DNA of 47,900 nt from Bacteroidetes bacterium UBA1947 (GTDB taxonomy: Bacteria; Bacteroidota; Bacteroidia; Chitinophagales; Chitinophagaceae), in contig DDET01000018.1 of assembly GCA_002336915.1 (NCBI GenBank), forward strand, positions 63,013 through 110,912. Direction: 5' to 3'. Of the stretch, positions 25,494 through 33,435 are shown piece by piece (within the stretch, counting starts at the first letter, position 1; the number at the start of each line of letters is the position of its first letter). Position numbers and translations under genes: made by a program. A model generated the notes under the pieces. That model was not told where the DNA came from and did not search any database. It was given only the letters and a program-made list of their open reading frames with translations.

Positions 25494-27223
25494 ATTTGCT
25501 GAGCCGGAGAGGTGTTATTCATATAGCTGTTACATTGCTTACAGCTTGTTTTTATCTTCCTTCAACAGGGCAGGACCTAAAAATTCCGCTCACGAGGACA
25601 GAAGATAAGGCTGACTCCATGTATTACGATGCCATAAAAGCACGCATGCTGGACGATGACAAGCTGGCAGTAAGCTTATTGCAAGGGGTGGTTGCTCTAA
25701 AACCTGAAGAAGCAGCGCCATATTACGACCTTGCCAAACTGTACATAAAAGATAAGAACGTAAGCAAGGCTACCGAGTATATTAAGAAAGCTATAGCGCT
25801 GAACGATAAGAACAAATGGTATAAAGAGCAGTATGCAAATATACTAGGCATGGATAATAATTACAGTGAAGCTGCAGATGTATACAGCCAGCTGGCCAAA
25901 GATGAAAAGCGCAATAATGATTACCTGTTCAAGGCTGCGCTTAACTACGAGCGTGCCGATAAGCATAAGGAAGCCCTGGCAATACTGGACCAACTGATAG
26001 CAAAAACCAGTGATGACGAGCCCTATTTGCAGCAAGAGTTGCAGATATACCGCAACATGAATGACCTGGACAATGCGGCAAAAGTAGCGCAGAGACTGAT
26101 AGAGGAAAACCCTACGACAGGCCGCTACTATGCGCTGATGGCAGAACTGTATGATATTAATAAACAGCCTGAAAAGGCAATGGAAATATACAACAAGGCC
26201 CAAAAACAGTTGCCTGACGATGTTGGCATACAATACGGGATCGCAGACCATTATAAGAGGATAAATGACAGCGCAAAGTATGTTGAATACCTGAAAAAGC
26301 TGGTGTTGAACAAGGGCCTTGATGCAGAAACGCAAATAGGCATGCTGGTGGAGCTAATGCAAGAGGCAGGCGACGACAGCCTGAAAAAAAAGGAAGCTGT
26401 AAATATAGCCGCCAGTCTTGCAGCGCAGCGCGTTGACAATTCGCAGGTGCAGGATATATACGGGCAGATATTGATAATGAACGGCAAGACCGAGGAGGCC
26501 GCTGTCCAGTTCAAGAAATCGCTTGCGATAGACCAGGCACATTTCGATGTGTGGCAACGTTTGCTATCGGCCTATACTGCAAAGAAAGATGCGGATTCGC
26601 TGATCTTCTACAGCGAAAAAGCGATAAGGCTATTTCCCAACCAGGCACTTGCACATTTTCTGAACGGGCTGGGGCATATGAATAAAAAAGACTACACCGG
26701 GGCTGCAAAAGCAATCAATCGTGCTATTGACCTGCAGCCCGATGGTAATGCGGGACTGCAGGCAGAAATGTACTCGACACTGGGGGACCTCTATTACATG
26801 GATAAACAATACGTGCAATCCGACAGCAGCTATGCCAGGGCCATGAGACTGCAGCCCAATGATGCATCGATGCTGAACAATTACAGTTATTATTTATCAG
26901 AGCGGGGAGTGAGGCTGGAGGAAGCTGAAAAAATGTCGAAGCACTCACTGGAGCTGAGGCCCAATGAGCCGACCTTCCTGGACACTTATGCATGGATACT
27001 TTTCAAAATGGGCAAGTATGATAAAGCGAAAGAGTATGAGGAGCAAGCAATAGCCGGCAGCAAAGAAAGTGCCGACGGTACTTTGTATGAACACCTTGGT
27101 GATATCTACTATAAGCTGAACAATGCAGATAAGGCGATGGAAAACTGGAAGAAAGCCAAAGAAAAAGGAAACGACAACCCGGAACTGGACAAAAAAATAA
27201 AAGACAAGAAGCTGTATGAATAA
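25490..27223 (+). CDS. Exported TPR-repeat protein
   Basis: A 577-residue protein with a signal peptide (about 1-28, ending STGQ) followed almost entirely by tetratricopeptide repeats, for example A-L-Y-x2-G-like periods with YDLAKLYIKDKN, AEYKDIN-type turns and a final block LYEHLGDIYYKLNNADKAMENW. There is no catalytic motif; it is expected to be a periplasmic scaffold. It overlaps the nucleotidyltransferase by 4 bases and the DUF4292 gene by 8 bases, so the three are translated as one unit. By context it may serve transport or assembly of surface polymers together with the lipoprotein; that is inference. Confidence 0.88.
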   Translation: MNLLSRRGVIHIAVTLLTACFYLPSTGQDLKIPLTRTEDKADSMYYDAIKARMLDDDKLAVSLLQGVVALKPEEAAPYYDLAKLYIKDKNVSKATEYIKKAIALNDKNKWYKEQYANILGMDNNYSEAADVYSQLAKDEKRNNDYLFKAALNYERADKHKEALAILDQLIAKTSDDEPYLQQELQIYRNMNDLDNAAKVAQRLIEENPTTGRYYALMAELYDINKQPEKAMEIYNKAQKQLPDDVGIQYGIADHYKRINDSAKYVEYLKKLVLNKGLDAETQIGMLVELMQEAGDDSLKKKEAVNIAASLAAQRVDNSQVQDIYGQILIMNGKTEEAAVQFKKSLAIDQAHFDVWQRLLSAYTAKKDADSLIFYSEKAIRLFPNQALAHFLNGLGHMNKKDYTGAAKAINRAIDLQPDGNAGLQAEMYSTLGDLYYMDKQYVQSDSSYARAMRLQPNDASMLNNYSYYLSERGVRLEEAEKMSKHSLELRPNEPTFLDTYAWILFKMGKYDKAKEYEEQAIAGSKESADGTLYEHLGDIYYKLNNADKAMENWKKAKEKGNDNPELDKKIKDKKLYE

Positions 27224-28064
27224 GTGGTTCGCTGTAATTGCTGCGTTGGTTATAATATGCTACCTGCCTGCCTGCACGGCAAGCAAAAAAGTAAGTAAAA
27301 AAAATGATAAAGAGACCAATACCGTAACGGTAACTAAGAAGGCAGACACTACTGCTATAGCGAATAAAGAAAAAGGGATAACGCCCGAGAAAAAGCTTCT
27401 TATCGACAGCCTTGTTCCTATCTGGAATAAGGACATAAATTACACAACATTTGCAGGAAAGGCACGTATGCATTACGAGGCTGGCGATGACAAAAAGGAT
27501 TTTACCGCAAACATCCGTATACAAAAAGACAAGATCATTTGGGTATCGGCTACGGCCTTAGGTGGTATTGTACAGGTGGCACGTATATATATAACGCCCG
27601 ATAGCTTTAAGATGATCAACTACCTGGATAAATCAGTGACGATGATGACATTAAAGCAAGCCGAAGCATTGCTGCCTACACCCATGGATTATTCGATACT
27701 GCAGAATATTATTGTAGGCAATGTGTTGGATAAAACCAGCAATATTACGGACGCGATCGGTTTGGCCGGTGCCTGGTCTCTACAGGCTGAAACTCCTAAC
27801 TATATACAACAGGTAACTTATAATAAGAACGACAGCACCATACGCAGCGAGCAATTCCGCGACAAGAAGCCGGGCGGGCCACAGGCCGCAATACAGTACG
27901 CTAACTACGTGCTGGTGGACAACAGGTTTTTCTCTTTCAGCAGGGCTATTAACATGTCGAATGCCGGGCAGCAATACTTCCTGGATATGAATTACTTAAG
28001 TATGGATTTCGACCGGGTGATAGATTTTCCTTTTACTATCCCGAAGAACTATTTGTTAAAGTAA
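27216..28064 (+). CDS. DUF4292 lipoprotein
   Basis: A 282-residue lipoprotein. The signal peptide ends in the lipobox LPAC with Cys20. A Lys- and Thr-rich linker follows, then a domain of about 210 residues rich in beta strands that matches DUF4292 as remembered (LSYTTFAGKARMHYE-like opening, here NYTTFAGKARMHYEAG). The fold is thought to resemble LolA/LolB lipoprotein carriers, so lipid or lipoprotein handling at the outer membrane is plausible. It is the last gene of the dut unit, overlapping the TPR gene by 8 bases; no terminator follows. Confidence 0.85.
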   Translation: MNKWFAVIAALVIICYLPACTASKKVSKKNDKETNTVTVTKKADTTAIANKEKGITPEKKLLIDSLVPIWNKDINYTTFAGKARMHYEAGDDKKDFTANIRIQKDKIIWVSATALGGIVQVARIYITPDSFKMINYLDKSVTMMTLKQAEALLPTPMDYSILQNIIVGNVLDKTSNITDAIGLAGAWSLQAETPNYIQQVTYNKNDSTIRSEQFRDKKPGGPQAAIQYANYVLVDNRFFSFSRAINMSNAGQQYFLDMNYLSMDFDRVIDFPFTIPKNYLLK

Positions 28065-28108
28065 AATCGCGCTCTTGTTGTTTAACAATACCCCAACATT
28101 AGCGGGTG

Positions 28109-28116
28109 TAAATTTG
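28109..28116 (+). promoter_or_regulatory. -7 box (TAAATTTG) of the DUF1232 gene
   Basis: Exact TAnnTTTG match, 20 bases before the ATG; separates this gene from the dut unit. Confidence 0.45.
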
Positions 28117-28136
28117 CTTTAGTAAATACCCCGCAT

Positions 28137-28451
28137 ATGCCGAAACTTACACCTGCGCGGCATGTGAAAAATGTACGCCATGCAACACATTTGTTTCACA
28201 GCCGCAGAACATTATGGCAAATGATACGCGACTCCTTCGGCGGTCGCTACAAAATGTCGTTCCTTACCACGCTGGCAATCATATTTGGCATTGCGTATAT
28301 TCTTTTCCCATTTGACCTCATATCAGATTTCATACCGGTACTGGGCTGGATAGACGACGGGCTTGTATTGTACCTGTTGCTGAAGCGGCTAAATATCGAA
28401 ACACAACGGTATAACAGGCAAAAGGCAATGGCAAGGCGGAATAGCTTATGA
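28137..28451 (+). CDS. DUF1232 small membrane protein
   Basis: A 104-residue protein with a basic N-terminus, one clear membrane helix (about 43-62) and the DUF1232 signature YILFPFDLISDFIPVLGWIDD, in which the Pro-Asp-Asp pattern closes a short helical hairpin. DUF1232 (YkvA-like) proteins are widespread and uncharacterised; no function can be given. It has its own promoter candidate and a terminator-like hairpin. Confidence 0.88.
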   Translation: MPKLTPARHVKNVRHATHLFHSRRTLWQMIRDSFGGRYKMSFLTTLAIIFGIAYILFPFDLISDFIPVLGWIDDGLVLYLLLKRLNIETQRYNRQKAMARRNSL

Positions 28452-28513
28452 TATTACAATCAATAATGAGTTCAGGCGATTAGCCGTGATTCCTTTGATG
28501 TATTGAAGATCAC

Positions 28514-28537
28514 AAGGCCCCGACGGGGTCTTTAACT
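28514..28537 (+). terminator. Terminator-like hairpin after the DUF1232 gene
   Basis: AAGGCCCC and GGGGTCTT pair (one G-T) around GAC, followed by TTAACTTT. It lies between convergent genes and could serve either. Confidence 0.55.
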
Positions 28538-28560
28538 TTGGGAGATGTCTTCCCGTGCAG

Positions 28561-29019
28561 TTAGAATTTCACCTCCTTCGGAACGAACATGCTTACATTG
28601 CCACCGTTGCGGATAACATCGCGCACAAGCGTGGAGGAAATAGTAGAATAGCTGGGTGAGCAGGTAAGGAAGAGTGTTTCAATGCCGGGTTCCAGCATGC
28701 GGTTCATATCAGCTATGGCTTTCTCGTATTCAAAGTCGCTGACGTAGCGGATGCCGCGAAGGATGTATTGTGCGTTTATCTTTTTGCAGAAGTCGACGGT
28801 AAGACCTTCATATCCCACTACCTCAACACGGGGTTCATTCTTAAATATCTCTTTGAACCAACCTGTGCGCTGCTCAATGCTGAACATAGGTTGCTTGGAG
28901 GAGTTGATGCCCACGCCTATAACGAGCTTATCGAAAAGAGAAACGGCCCGCTCAATGATATCGATATGCCCCAGGGTTATGGGATCGAAAGTGCCGGGGA
29001 ACAAACAGATACGTTGCAT
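28561..29019 (-). CDS. coaD: Phosphopantetheine adenylyltransferase
   Basis: A 152-residue enzyme of usual CoaD length. It adds AMP to 4'-phosphopantetheine, the next-to-last step of coenzyme A synthesis. GTFDPITLGH (9-18) contains Thr10 and His18 of the nucleotidyltransferase motif, and the C-terminal YSTISSTLVRDVI is the ISSTxxR phosphate loop. It is the third gene of the unit DUF3822-rsmD-coaD and starts 3 bases after the rsmD stop. The rsmD-coaD pairing is common in bacteria. Confidence 0.97.
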   Translation of the reverse strand: MQRICLFPGTFDPITLGHIDIIERAVSLFDKLVIGVGINSSKQPMFSIEQRTGWFKEIFKNEPRVEVVGYEGLTVDFCKKINAQYILRGIRYVSDFEYEKAIADMNRMLEPGIETLFLTCSPSYSTISSTLVRDVIRNGGNVSMFVPKEVKF

Positions 29020-29022
29020 AGC

Positions 29023-29568
29023 CTATTCTGCAGGTTGTGTAAAGAAAGAAAATATCGTGGTGCCGTAATTTTTCATGCGCTTAAAATGCGGGTGCTGCTG
29101 GTAATCATTTCGTGGGGTATGCTCCAGCACAAAGATACCATTTGGCGCCAACATATTTTTTTCGAAGACCAGCATGGGCAGGTCGTCAATATTAGGTAGC
29201 GCATAGGGTGGGCCGGCGAAAATGAAATCGTATTGCTCTGTATTCTGCTTCATGAATTTGAATACATCGCCCTTTATGATGTGCAGCTTATCCTCAATGC
29301 CCAGCTCCCCGGCTGTCTTTTTGATGAAATTGATATTGCCCTGGTCGCGCTCTATGAGTGTAAGGTCTTCGGTGCCCCGCGATGCCAGTTCATAGCTGAT
29401 GCTACCTGTGCCGCCAAATAGATCACAGGTCTTAGCCTCTTCAAAATCGAGCATGTTTTGCAGGATGTTAAAGAGCCCTTCCTTTGCTATATCGGTTGTG
29501 GGCCTTGCCGGTGTACTTGTTGGAGGACTGAATCTTCTTCCGCTGAATGTGCCGCCTACAATGCGCAT
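29023..29568 (-). CDS. rsmD: 16S rRNA (guanine966-N2)-methyltransferase, with variant motif IV
   Basis: A 181-residue SAM methyltransferase of the RsmD type, which methylates G966 of 16S rRNA during 30S assembly. MRIVGGTFSGRRF and RPTTDIAKEGLFN are the family's N-terminal motifs, and DLFGGTGSISYELASRG is the SAM-binding motif I. Motif IV, normally DPPY, reads Gly119-Pro-Pro-Tyr (codon GGC at 29214-29212). The aspartate normally contacts the amino group that is methylated, so activity may be altered. The rest of the protein and its operon place are normal. It overlaps the DUF3822 gene by 13 bases. Confidence 0.93.
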   Translation of the reverse strand: MRIVGGTFSGRRFSPPTSTPARPTTDIAKEGLFNILQNMLDFEEAKTCDLFGGTGSISYELASRGTEDLTLIERDQGNINFIKKTAGELGIEDKLHIIKGDVFKFMKQNTEQYDFIFAGPPYALPNIDDLPMLVFEKNMLAPNGIFVLEHTPRNDYQQHPHFKRMKNYGTTIFSFFTQPAE

Positions 29569-30398
29569 GCGTAAAGCTGTTGTAACAAATAAATAGTGCC
29601 CGTCCAGTTGCGGTCGTTGGTACCCACACTGCCGGTGCCGTCCTTAAGCTCGGGAAAGTATTGTGCCAGTTCGTTTACGATACCGGTAAGACTTTTATTG
29701 GACATGGTGCATTGCAGTCCCATCTTTTGCGGGTCGATATCGTTCTGCTGGCAGAGCAGACGTATATGATAGGCTATGTCCTCAGCGTTGTCGTAGGGGA
29801 ATACCTGGTGCCAGTGGAGCGTGCGGTTATTATACAAAGTGCCATATACGTGCTCGCCCGTTATGCAACATTGCAGGGAGCACTCTGATTTGTATGGTTT
29901 GTAAAACTGGTAAGAAGCGAAAGGCAATATCTTGGCGTTGCCAAAATAACGTGTCATCAGGCTTTTGATAGTGCCCGGCCATGCGTAGAGATAGTTGGAC
30001 TTATCCTCGCGCAGGTTGTGCTTGCTGATGATCTCGTTACCTTCCACGAAGTATATCTTCCTCATCCACTCTTCCGCGGTTGTTTCATTAAAGAGCACTT
30101 CCGGTACTACCATGCTCTTTTCACCGGCTATAAATGCGGCTGTAACTTTATTAGGATCGGACAATAAGGGCTCGTTGATAAACTGGTGCTCAAAAAAATC
30201 GAGAATCCAGGCAGGGAGGTTCTTTTTGTAATCGCTGTAGCGTATCATCAGCAGGTCGCCGTGCTCGCTAAAGCCAGCTATGGCCAATGCCCTTGGCATG
30301 AGTACGCAAAGCACGCGCCTCACCTGGTTAAGCAGGGAATCGCCGCCGTGTGCATTATATACTTGCTGGCTTAAATTACTATTACTTATCTCTGTCAT
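29556..30398 (-). CDS. DUF3822 family protein
   Basis: A 280-residue protein of the DUF3822 type, found in Bacteroidota mostly beside rsmD and coaD. There is no signal peptide. Its fold is thought to be actin-like, but no catalytic motif is evident. The open frame extends 27 codons further upstream; MTEISNSNLSQQVYN at 30398 was chosen as start because the extra part is AT-rich, unlike coding sequence, and lies in the gap to the divergent MATE gene. First gene of a three-gene unit. Function unknown. Confidence 0.85.
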   Translation of the reverse strand: MTEISNSNLSQQVYNAHGGDSLLNQVRRVLCVLMPRALAIAGFSEHGDLLMIRYSDYKKNLPAWILDFFEHQFINEPLLSDPNKVTAAFIAGEKSMVVPEVLFNETTAEEWMRKIYFVEGNEIISKHNLREDKSNYLYAWPGTIKSLMTRYFGNAKILPFASYQFYKPYKSECSLQCCITGEHVYGTLYNNRTLHWHQVFPYDNAEDIAYHIRLLCQQNDIDPQKMGLQCTMSNKSLTGIVNELAQYFPELKDGTGSVGTNDRNWTGTIYLLQQLYACAL

Positions 30399-30526
30399 GT
30401 AAACGCACACAATTATAGAATATTTTTGCGACAATAGGGACATATAATACCCAAGTTTTGAATGATAGTCATTATTCACAGGCTTGTTTTCAGAAATATG
30501 TAGGCAACGAGGTTTATATGATATAA

Positions 30527-31891
30527 ATGCGTTTTTTTGCAGGCAATGAAAACGCGGGGGTGAAAGTATCTGTTACTAATAAGGATATCATAAGACTGGC
30601 AGCGCCTATATCGCTGGCCATCCTGGTGCCGCAGGTGAGCTTTCTTACCAATACCGCCTTTTTGGGGCGGTTTGGTGAACGTGAACTGGGTGTGAACGGG
30701 GTGAGCGGGATATTTTACCTGATCATTTCAATGATAGGCTATGGGCTGAGCAGCGGCATGCAGGTGCAGATGGCGCGCAGGGCTGGCGAAGGTGATGACA
30801 GCGGGCTGGCAAGGGTGTTTGTGAACGGGGCCATGCTTGCAATGATGTTCGCGCTGGGCTTGATGATGCTATCGCTTTGGGCCACACCTATCATCTTCGG
30901 GCTAAGCCTGCACAATAGTGATAATATCATCCTTACCATCAACTTTTTATATATAAGGGTTTGGGGATTGCCGTTCCTGATGCTGACCCAGATAGCCAAT
31001 TCTTTTTTCATATCCATACAGAAATCGAGGTTCCTGATATACGGGTCGATAGTGGGGGCGATCGTTAATATTTTTTTCGACTATGCCCTGATCTTCGGCA
31101 ATTTAGGTTTCCCACGGTGGGGCCTGGGGGGCGCGGCCGTAGCTTCCATCATGTCTGAGATAGCAGCTTGTGCTGTTATGTATGGGATATTCTACTTCCG
31201 GAAGATGTATGAGCGCTACCCGGTACAGCGTTATTTCACTTTCGATTTCAAATTGTCCAAACGAACATTGGCGGTGGCCTCGCCGCTTATCGTGCAATTT
31301 TTGTTCAGTATAGGCGGCTGGCAGGTGTTTTTCATTTTCATAGAGCACCTGGGGCAGAAGGAGCTTGCCGCTTCGCAGATACTGCGCAGCATATTTGGGA
31401 TAGTGGGCGTAATAACATGGGCCTTTGCAGCCACTTGCAATACCATGGTGAGCAATATCATAGGCCAGGGCAAACAGAGCCAGGTGATCAGCGTTATCCT
31501 GAAGGTGAGCAAACTGAGCTTGATGTGTACCGCAGTGCTCTGCGTGGTGCTGCTTGCATTTTCGCATACCTTCCTGGGGCTATATAGTAATGATGCAGAC
31601 CTTATCAACTTTGCCGTACCCAGCTTGCAGGTAATCGTAGTGGCAACAATGATCATGTCGCTGTCTACGGTAGCCTTTAATGGGGTAGTAGGTACCGGGA
31701 ATACGGTGGTGAATCTCTTTATCGAAATAGCGTGCGTGTGCACCTACCTGGTGTACTGCTATACGGTAATAGAGCGCAACCATAGCTCACTGCAATGGGC
31801 ATGGGTATCGGAGTTCGTGTACTGGAGCAGTCTTTTGCTGGCTTCCTTCATCTACCTGAAGAGCGGGAAGTGGAAAGGGAAGGCTATTTAG
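30527..31891 (+). CDS. MATE-family multidrug efflux transporter
   Basis: A 454-residue inner-membrane protein with about twelve helices in two related halves, the usual MATE size. The first helix has RLAAPISLAILVPQ, followed by NTAFLGRFGERELG, the common opening of the family. The second half opens with LAVASPLIVQFLFSIGGW. MATE proteins export cationic drugs and toxins using a sodium or proton gradient; the ion and substrates cannot be read here. It is a single gene, divergent from the DUF3822 unit. An octamer repeat follows its stop. Confidence 0.93.
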   Translation: MRFFAGNENAGVKVSVTNKDIIRLAAPISLAILVPQVSFLTNTAFLGRFGERELGVNGVSGIFYLIISMIGYGLSSGMQVQMARRAGEGDDSGLARVFVNGAMLAMMFALGLMMLSLWATPIIFGLSLHNSDNIILTINFLYIRVWGLPFLMLTQIANSFFISIQKSRFLIYGSIVGAIVNIFFDYALIFGNLGFPRWGLGGAAVASIMSEIAACAVMYGIFYFRKMYERYPVQRYFTFDFKLSKRTLAVASPLIVQFLFSIGGWQVFFIFIEHLGQKELAASQILRSIFGIVGVITWAFAATCNTMVSNIIGQGKQSQVISVILKVSKLSLMCTAVLCVVLLAFSHTFLGLYSNDADLINFAVPSLQVIVVATMIMSLSTVAFNGVVGTGNTVVNLFIEIACVCTYLVYCYTVIERNHSSLQWAWVSEFVYWSSLLLASFIYLKSGKWKGKAI

Positions 31892-31897
31892 TTCTAT

Positions 31898-31929
31898 AGT
31901 TGACTAGTTAACTAGTTGATCAGTTAATT
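31898..31929. repeat. Tandem octamer repeat after the MATE gene
   Basis: Four 8-base units follow one another: AGTTGACT, AGTTAACT, AGTTGATC, AGTTAATT. The array includes the 14-base palindrome ACTAGTTAACTAGT (31903-31916). It lies between the convergent MATE and ytxJ genes. Confidence 0.8.
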
Positions 31930-31958
31930 AGTAATAGGTATCCCGCTAGTTTTCAAAA

Positions 31959-32288
31959 TTATTTGATCTGTTCCTTGATGTCTTGCATGCTTATTCCAAT
32001 GTGGCTTTCATCGTAGGTGCATTCAGCATCTTTGATCAGCAGCACTTGCGGTGATTCGTGGTACACGCCAAATTCATCGGCTATTTTGTTGGAGATGAGG
32101 CGATACTTTATCAGGTCGAGGAAATAGAATTTCACTTCTTCGGGACTTTCTTCCCGCTCCAGCCTATTTTTTGCCATCGCACTTGTGGCGCAGCGGGTGC
32201 TGTGTTTGAAAATAATGACAGGCTGCTGCCTGCTTTCCTGTTTTATTGTTTCTAATTGAGTCTCCTCCGTCAACGCTATCCAATTCAT
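31959..32288 (-). CDS. ytxJ: Bacillithiol-system monothiol protein YtxJ
   Basis: A 109-residue thioredoxin-fold protein. FKHSTRC puts the single active cysteine at Cys33, where most relatives read HSTRCPIS; here Ala-Thr-Ser follows. YtxJ proteins are monothiol bacilliredoxins that remove bacillithiol from oxidised cytoplasmic proteins, which implies that the organism makes bacillithiol. The start MNWIALTEE fits the family. A perfect -7 box ends only 4 bases before the ATG, so the mRNA is probably leaderless. Divergent from fabD. Confidence 0.9.
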   Translation of the reverse strand: MNWIALTEETQLETIKQESRQQPVIIFKHSTRCATSAMAKNRLEREESPEEVKFYFLDLIKYRLISNKIADEFGVYHESPQVLLIKDAECTYDESHIGISMQDIKEQIK

Positions 32289-32292
32289 ATTG

Positions 32293-32300
32293 CAAAGATA
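32293..32300 (-). promoter_or_regulatory. -7 box (TATCTTTG) of ytxJ
   Basis: Exact TAnnTTTG match on the minus strand, 4 bases before the ATG. Given where transcription starts after this box, there is no room for a ribosome binding site. Confidence 0.55.
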
Positions 32301-32407
32301 CGATACCCCTCGCTCACGGACAAAAAGAGGCCATCAATAGGGCTATAAGTAAATGTTTGCGGATTGGTGTATTTGAGCTTATTTTCGCGGCTGTAAAAAA
32401 AATATTT

Positions 32408-33289
32408 ATGAAGCACGCATATATATTTCCCGGGCAGGGGGCACAGTTTGCCGGGATGGGTAAGAGCCTTTACGAGCAAAGCTCGCTGGCAAAGGAGTAT
32501 TTTGAGCAGGCAAATGAGATACTGGGTTTCCGCATAACGGATATAATGTTTGGCGGTACCGATGAAGACCTGAAGCAAACAAGGGTAACGCAGCCTGCGG
32601 TGTTCCTGCATTCCGTGATACTCTTTAATACTACCCCCGACCTGATACCGGATGTGGTGGCAGGGCATTCGCTGGGCGAACTGAGTGCGCTGGTGGCTAA
32701 TAAAGTGCTGTCCTTTGAAGATGGATTGAAGCTGGTGTACAAGCGCGCTATGGCCATGCAAAAGGCCTGCGAGATAAACCCATCGACCATGGCTGCGGTG
32801 CTGGGTATGGAAGATGCTAAAATAGAAGAAATACTCAGAGAGATAACTGATGAGGTTGTTGTACCGGCAAATTATAACAGTCCCGGGCAACTGGTAATAA
32901 GCGGCAGTATAGCGGGCATACAAAAAGCCTGCGATATGCTGAAAGCCGCCGGTGCAAAACGTGCATTGGTATTACCAGTGGGCGGTGCATTCCACTCGCC
33001 GCTCATGGAGCCTGCAAAAGAAGAGCTGGCTGCTGCGATAGAAAGTACGCATTTCAACAATCCTACCTGCCCCATATACCAGAACGTCGATGCTAGCCCG
33101 TACATAGATCCGCATATCATTAAGCAGAACCTGATCAACCAGCTTACCTCGCCTGTGCGCTGGACGCAGACGATCGAAAAGATGGTGGAACATGGTGTTA
33201 CTCAATTTACAGAGGTAGGACCGGGATCTGTGCTGCAAGGTTTAGTGAAGAAGATAGCGAAGGATGTGAGCACAGACGGGATCAATTAG
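32408..33289 (+). CDS. fabD: Malonyl-CoA:ACP transacylase
   Basis: A 293-residue enzyme that loads malonate onto acyl carrier protein, the step after acetyl-CoA carboxylase in fatty acid synthesis. The N-terminal FPGQGAQ (7-13) shapes the oxyanion hole. Ser88 (GHSLGE) is the nucleophile and His196 (GGAFHSPLM) its partner. The frame is open upstream to 32246, but that part runs across ytxJ, and the ATG at 32408 gives the standard family start MKHAYIFPGQG. It ends in a hairpin-rich stretch and a strong terminator. Confidence 0.97.
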   Translation: MKHAYIFPGQGAQFAGMGKSLYEQSSLAKEYFEQANEILGFRITDIMFGGTDEDLKQTRVTQPAVFLHSVILFNTTPDLIPDVVAGHSLGELSALVANKVLSFEDGLKLVYKRAMAMQKACEINPSTMAAVLGMEDAKIEEILREITDEVVVPANYNSPGQLVISGSIAGIQKACDMLKAAGAKRALVLPVGGAFHSPLMEPAKEELAAAIESTHFNNPTCPIYQNVDASPYIDPHIIKQNLINQLTSPVRWTQTIEKMVEHGVTQFTEVGPGSVLQGLVKKIAKDVSTDGIN

Positions 33290-33298
33290 CATATTTTA

Positions 33299-33358
33299 AA
33301 CCGTTGAAACGGTTATTAATTTGTCGACGTTTTTTGCCCATGGTTGAAACCATCGGCA
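33299..33358. repeat. Pair of GTTGAAAC hairpins
   Basis: Two short inverted repeats share the centre GTTGAAAC: AACCGTT-GA-AACGGTT (33299-33314) and ATGGTT-GA-AACCAT (33340-33353). The second is extended by TGCC/GGCA. They look like one dispersed intergenic element of the REP type. Confidence 0.6.
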
Positions 33359-33385
33359 ATGTTGATAGTAATATATTTTAAAAAC

Positions 33386-33413
33386 AAAACCCCGCAATTG
33401 CGGGGTTTGTCTT
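33386..33413 (+). terminator. Intrinsic terminator after fabD
   Basis: CCCCGC and GCGGGG pair around AATT, flanked by AAA and TTTGTCTTTT, between convergent fabD and the T9SS gene. Confidence 0.88.
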
Positions 33414-33435
33414 TTATAAGGGTGGCTGGTGTAAA

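Noticed and set aside
31898..31929. CRISPR array
   Set aside because: The units are 8 bases long and contiguous, without spacers, and no cas gene is present.
32246..32407. Upstream extension of fabD
   Set aside because: It overlaps the start and promoter of divergent ytxJ, and the family start is at 32408.
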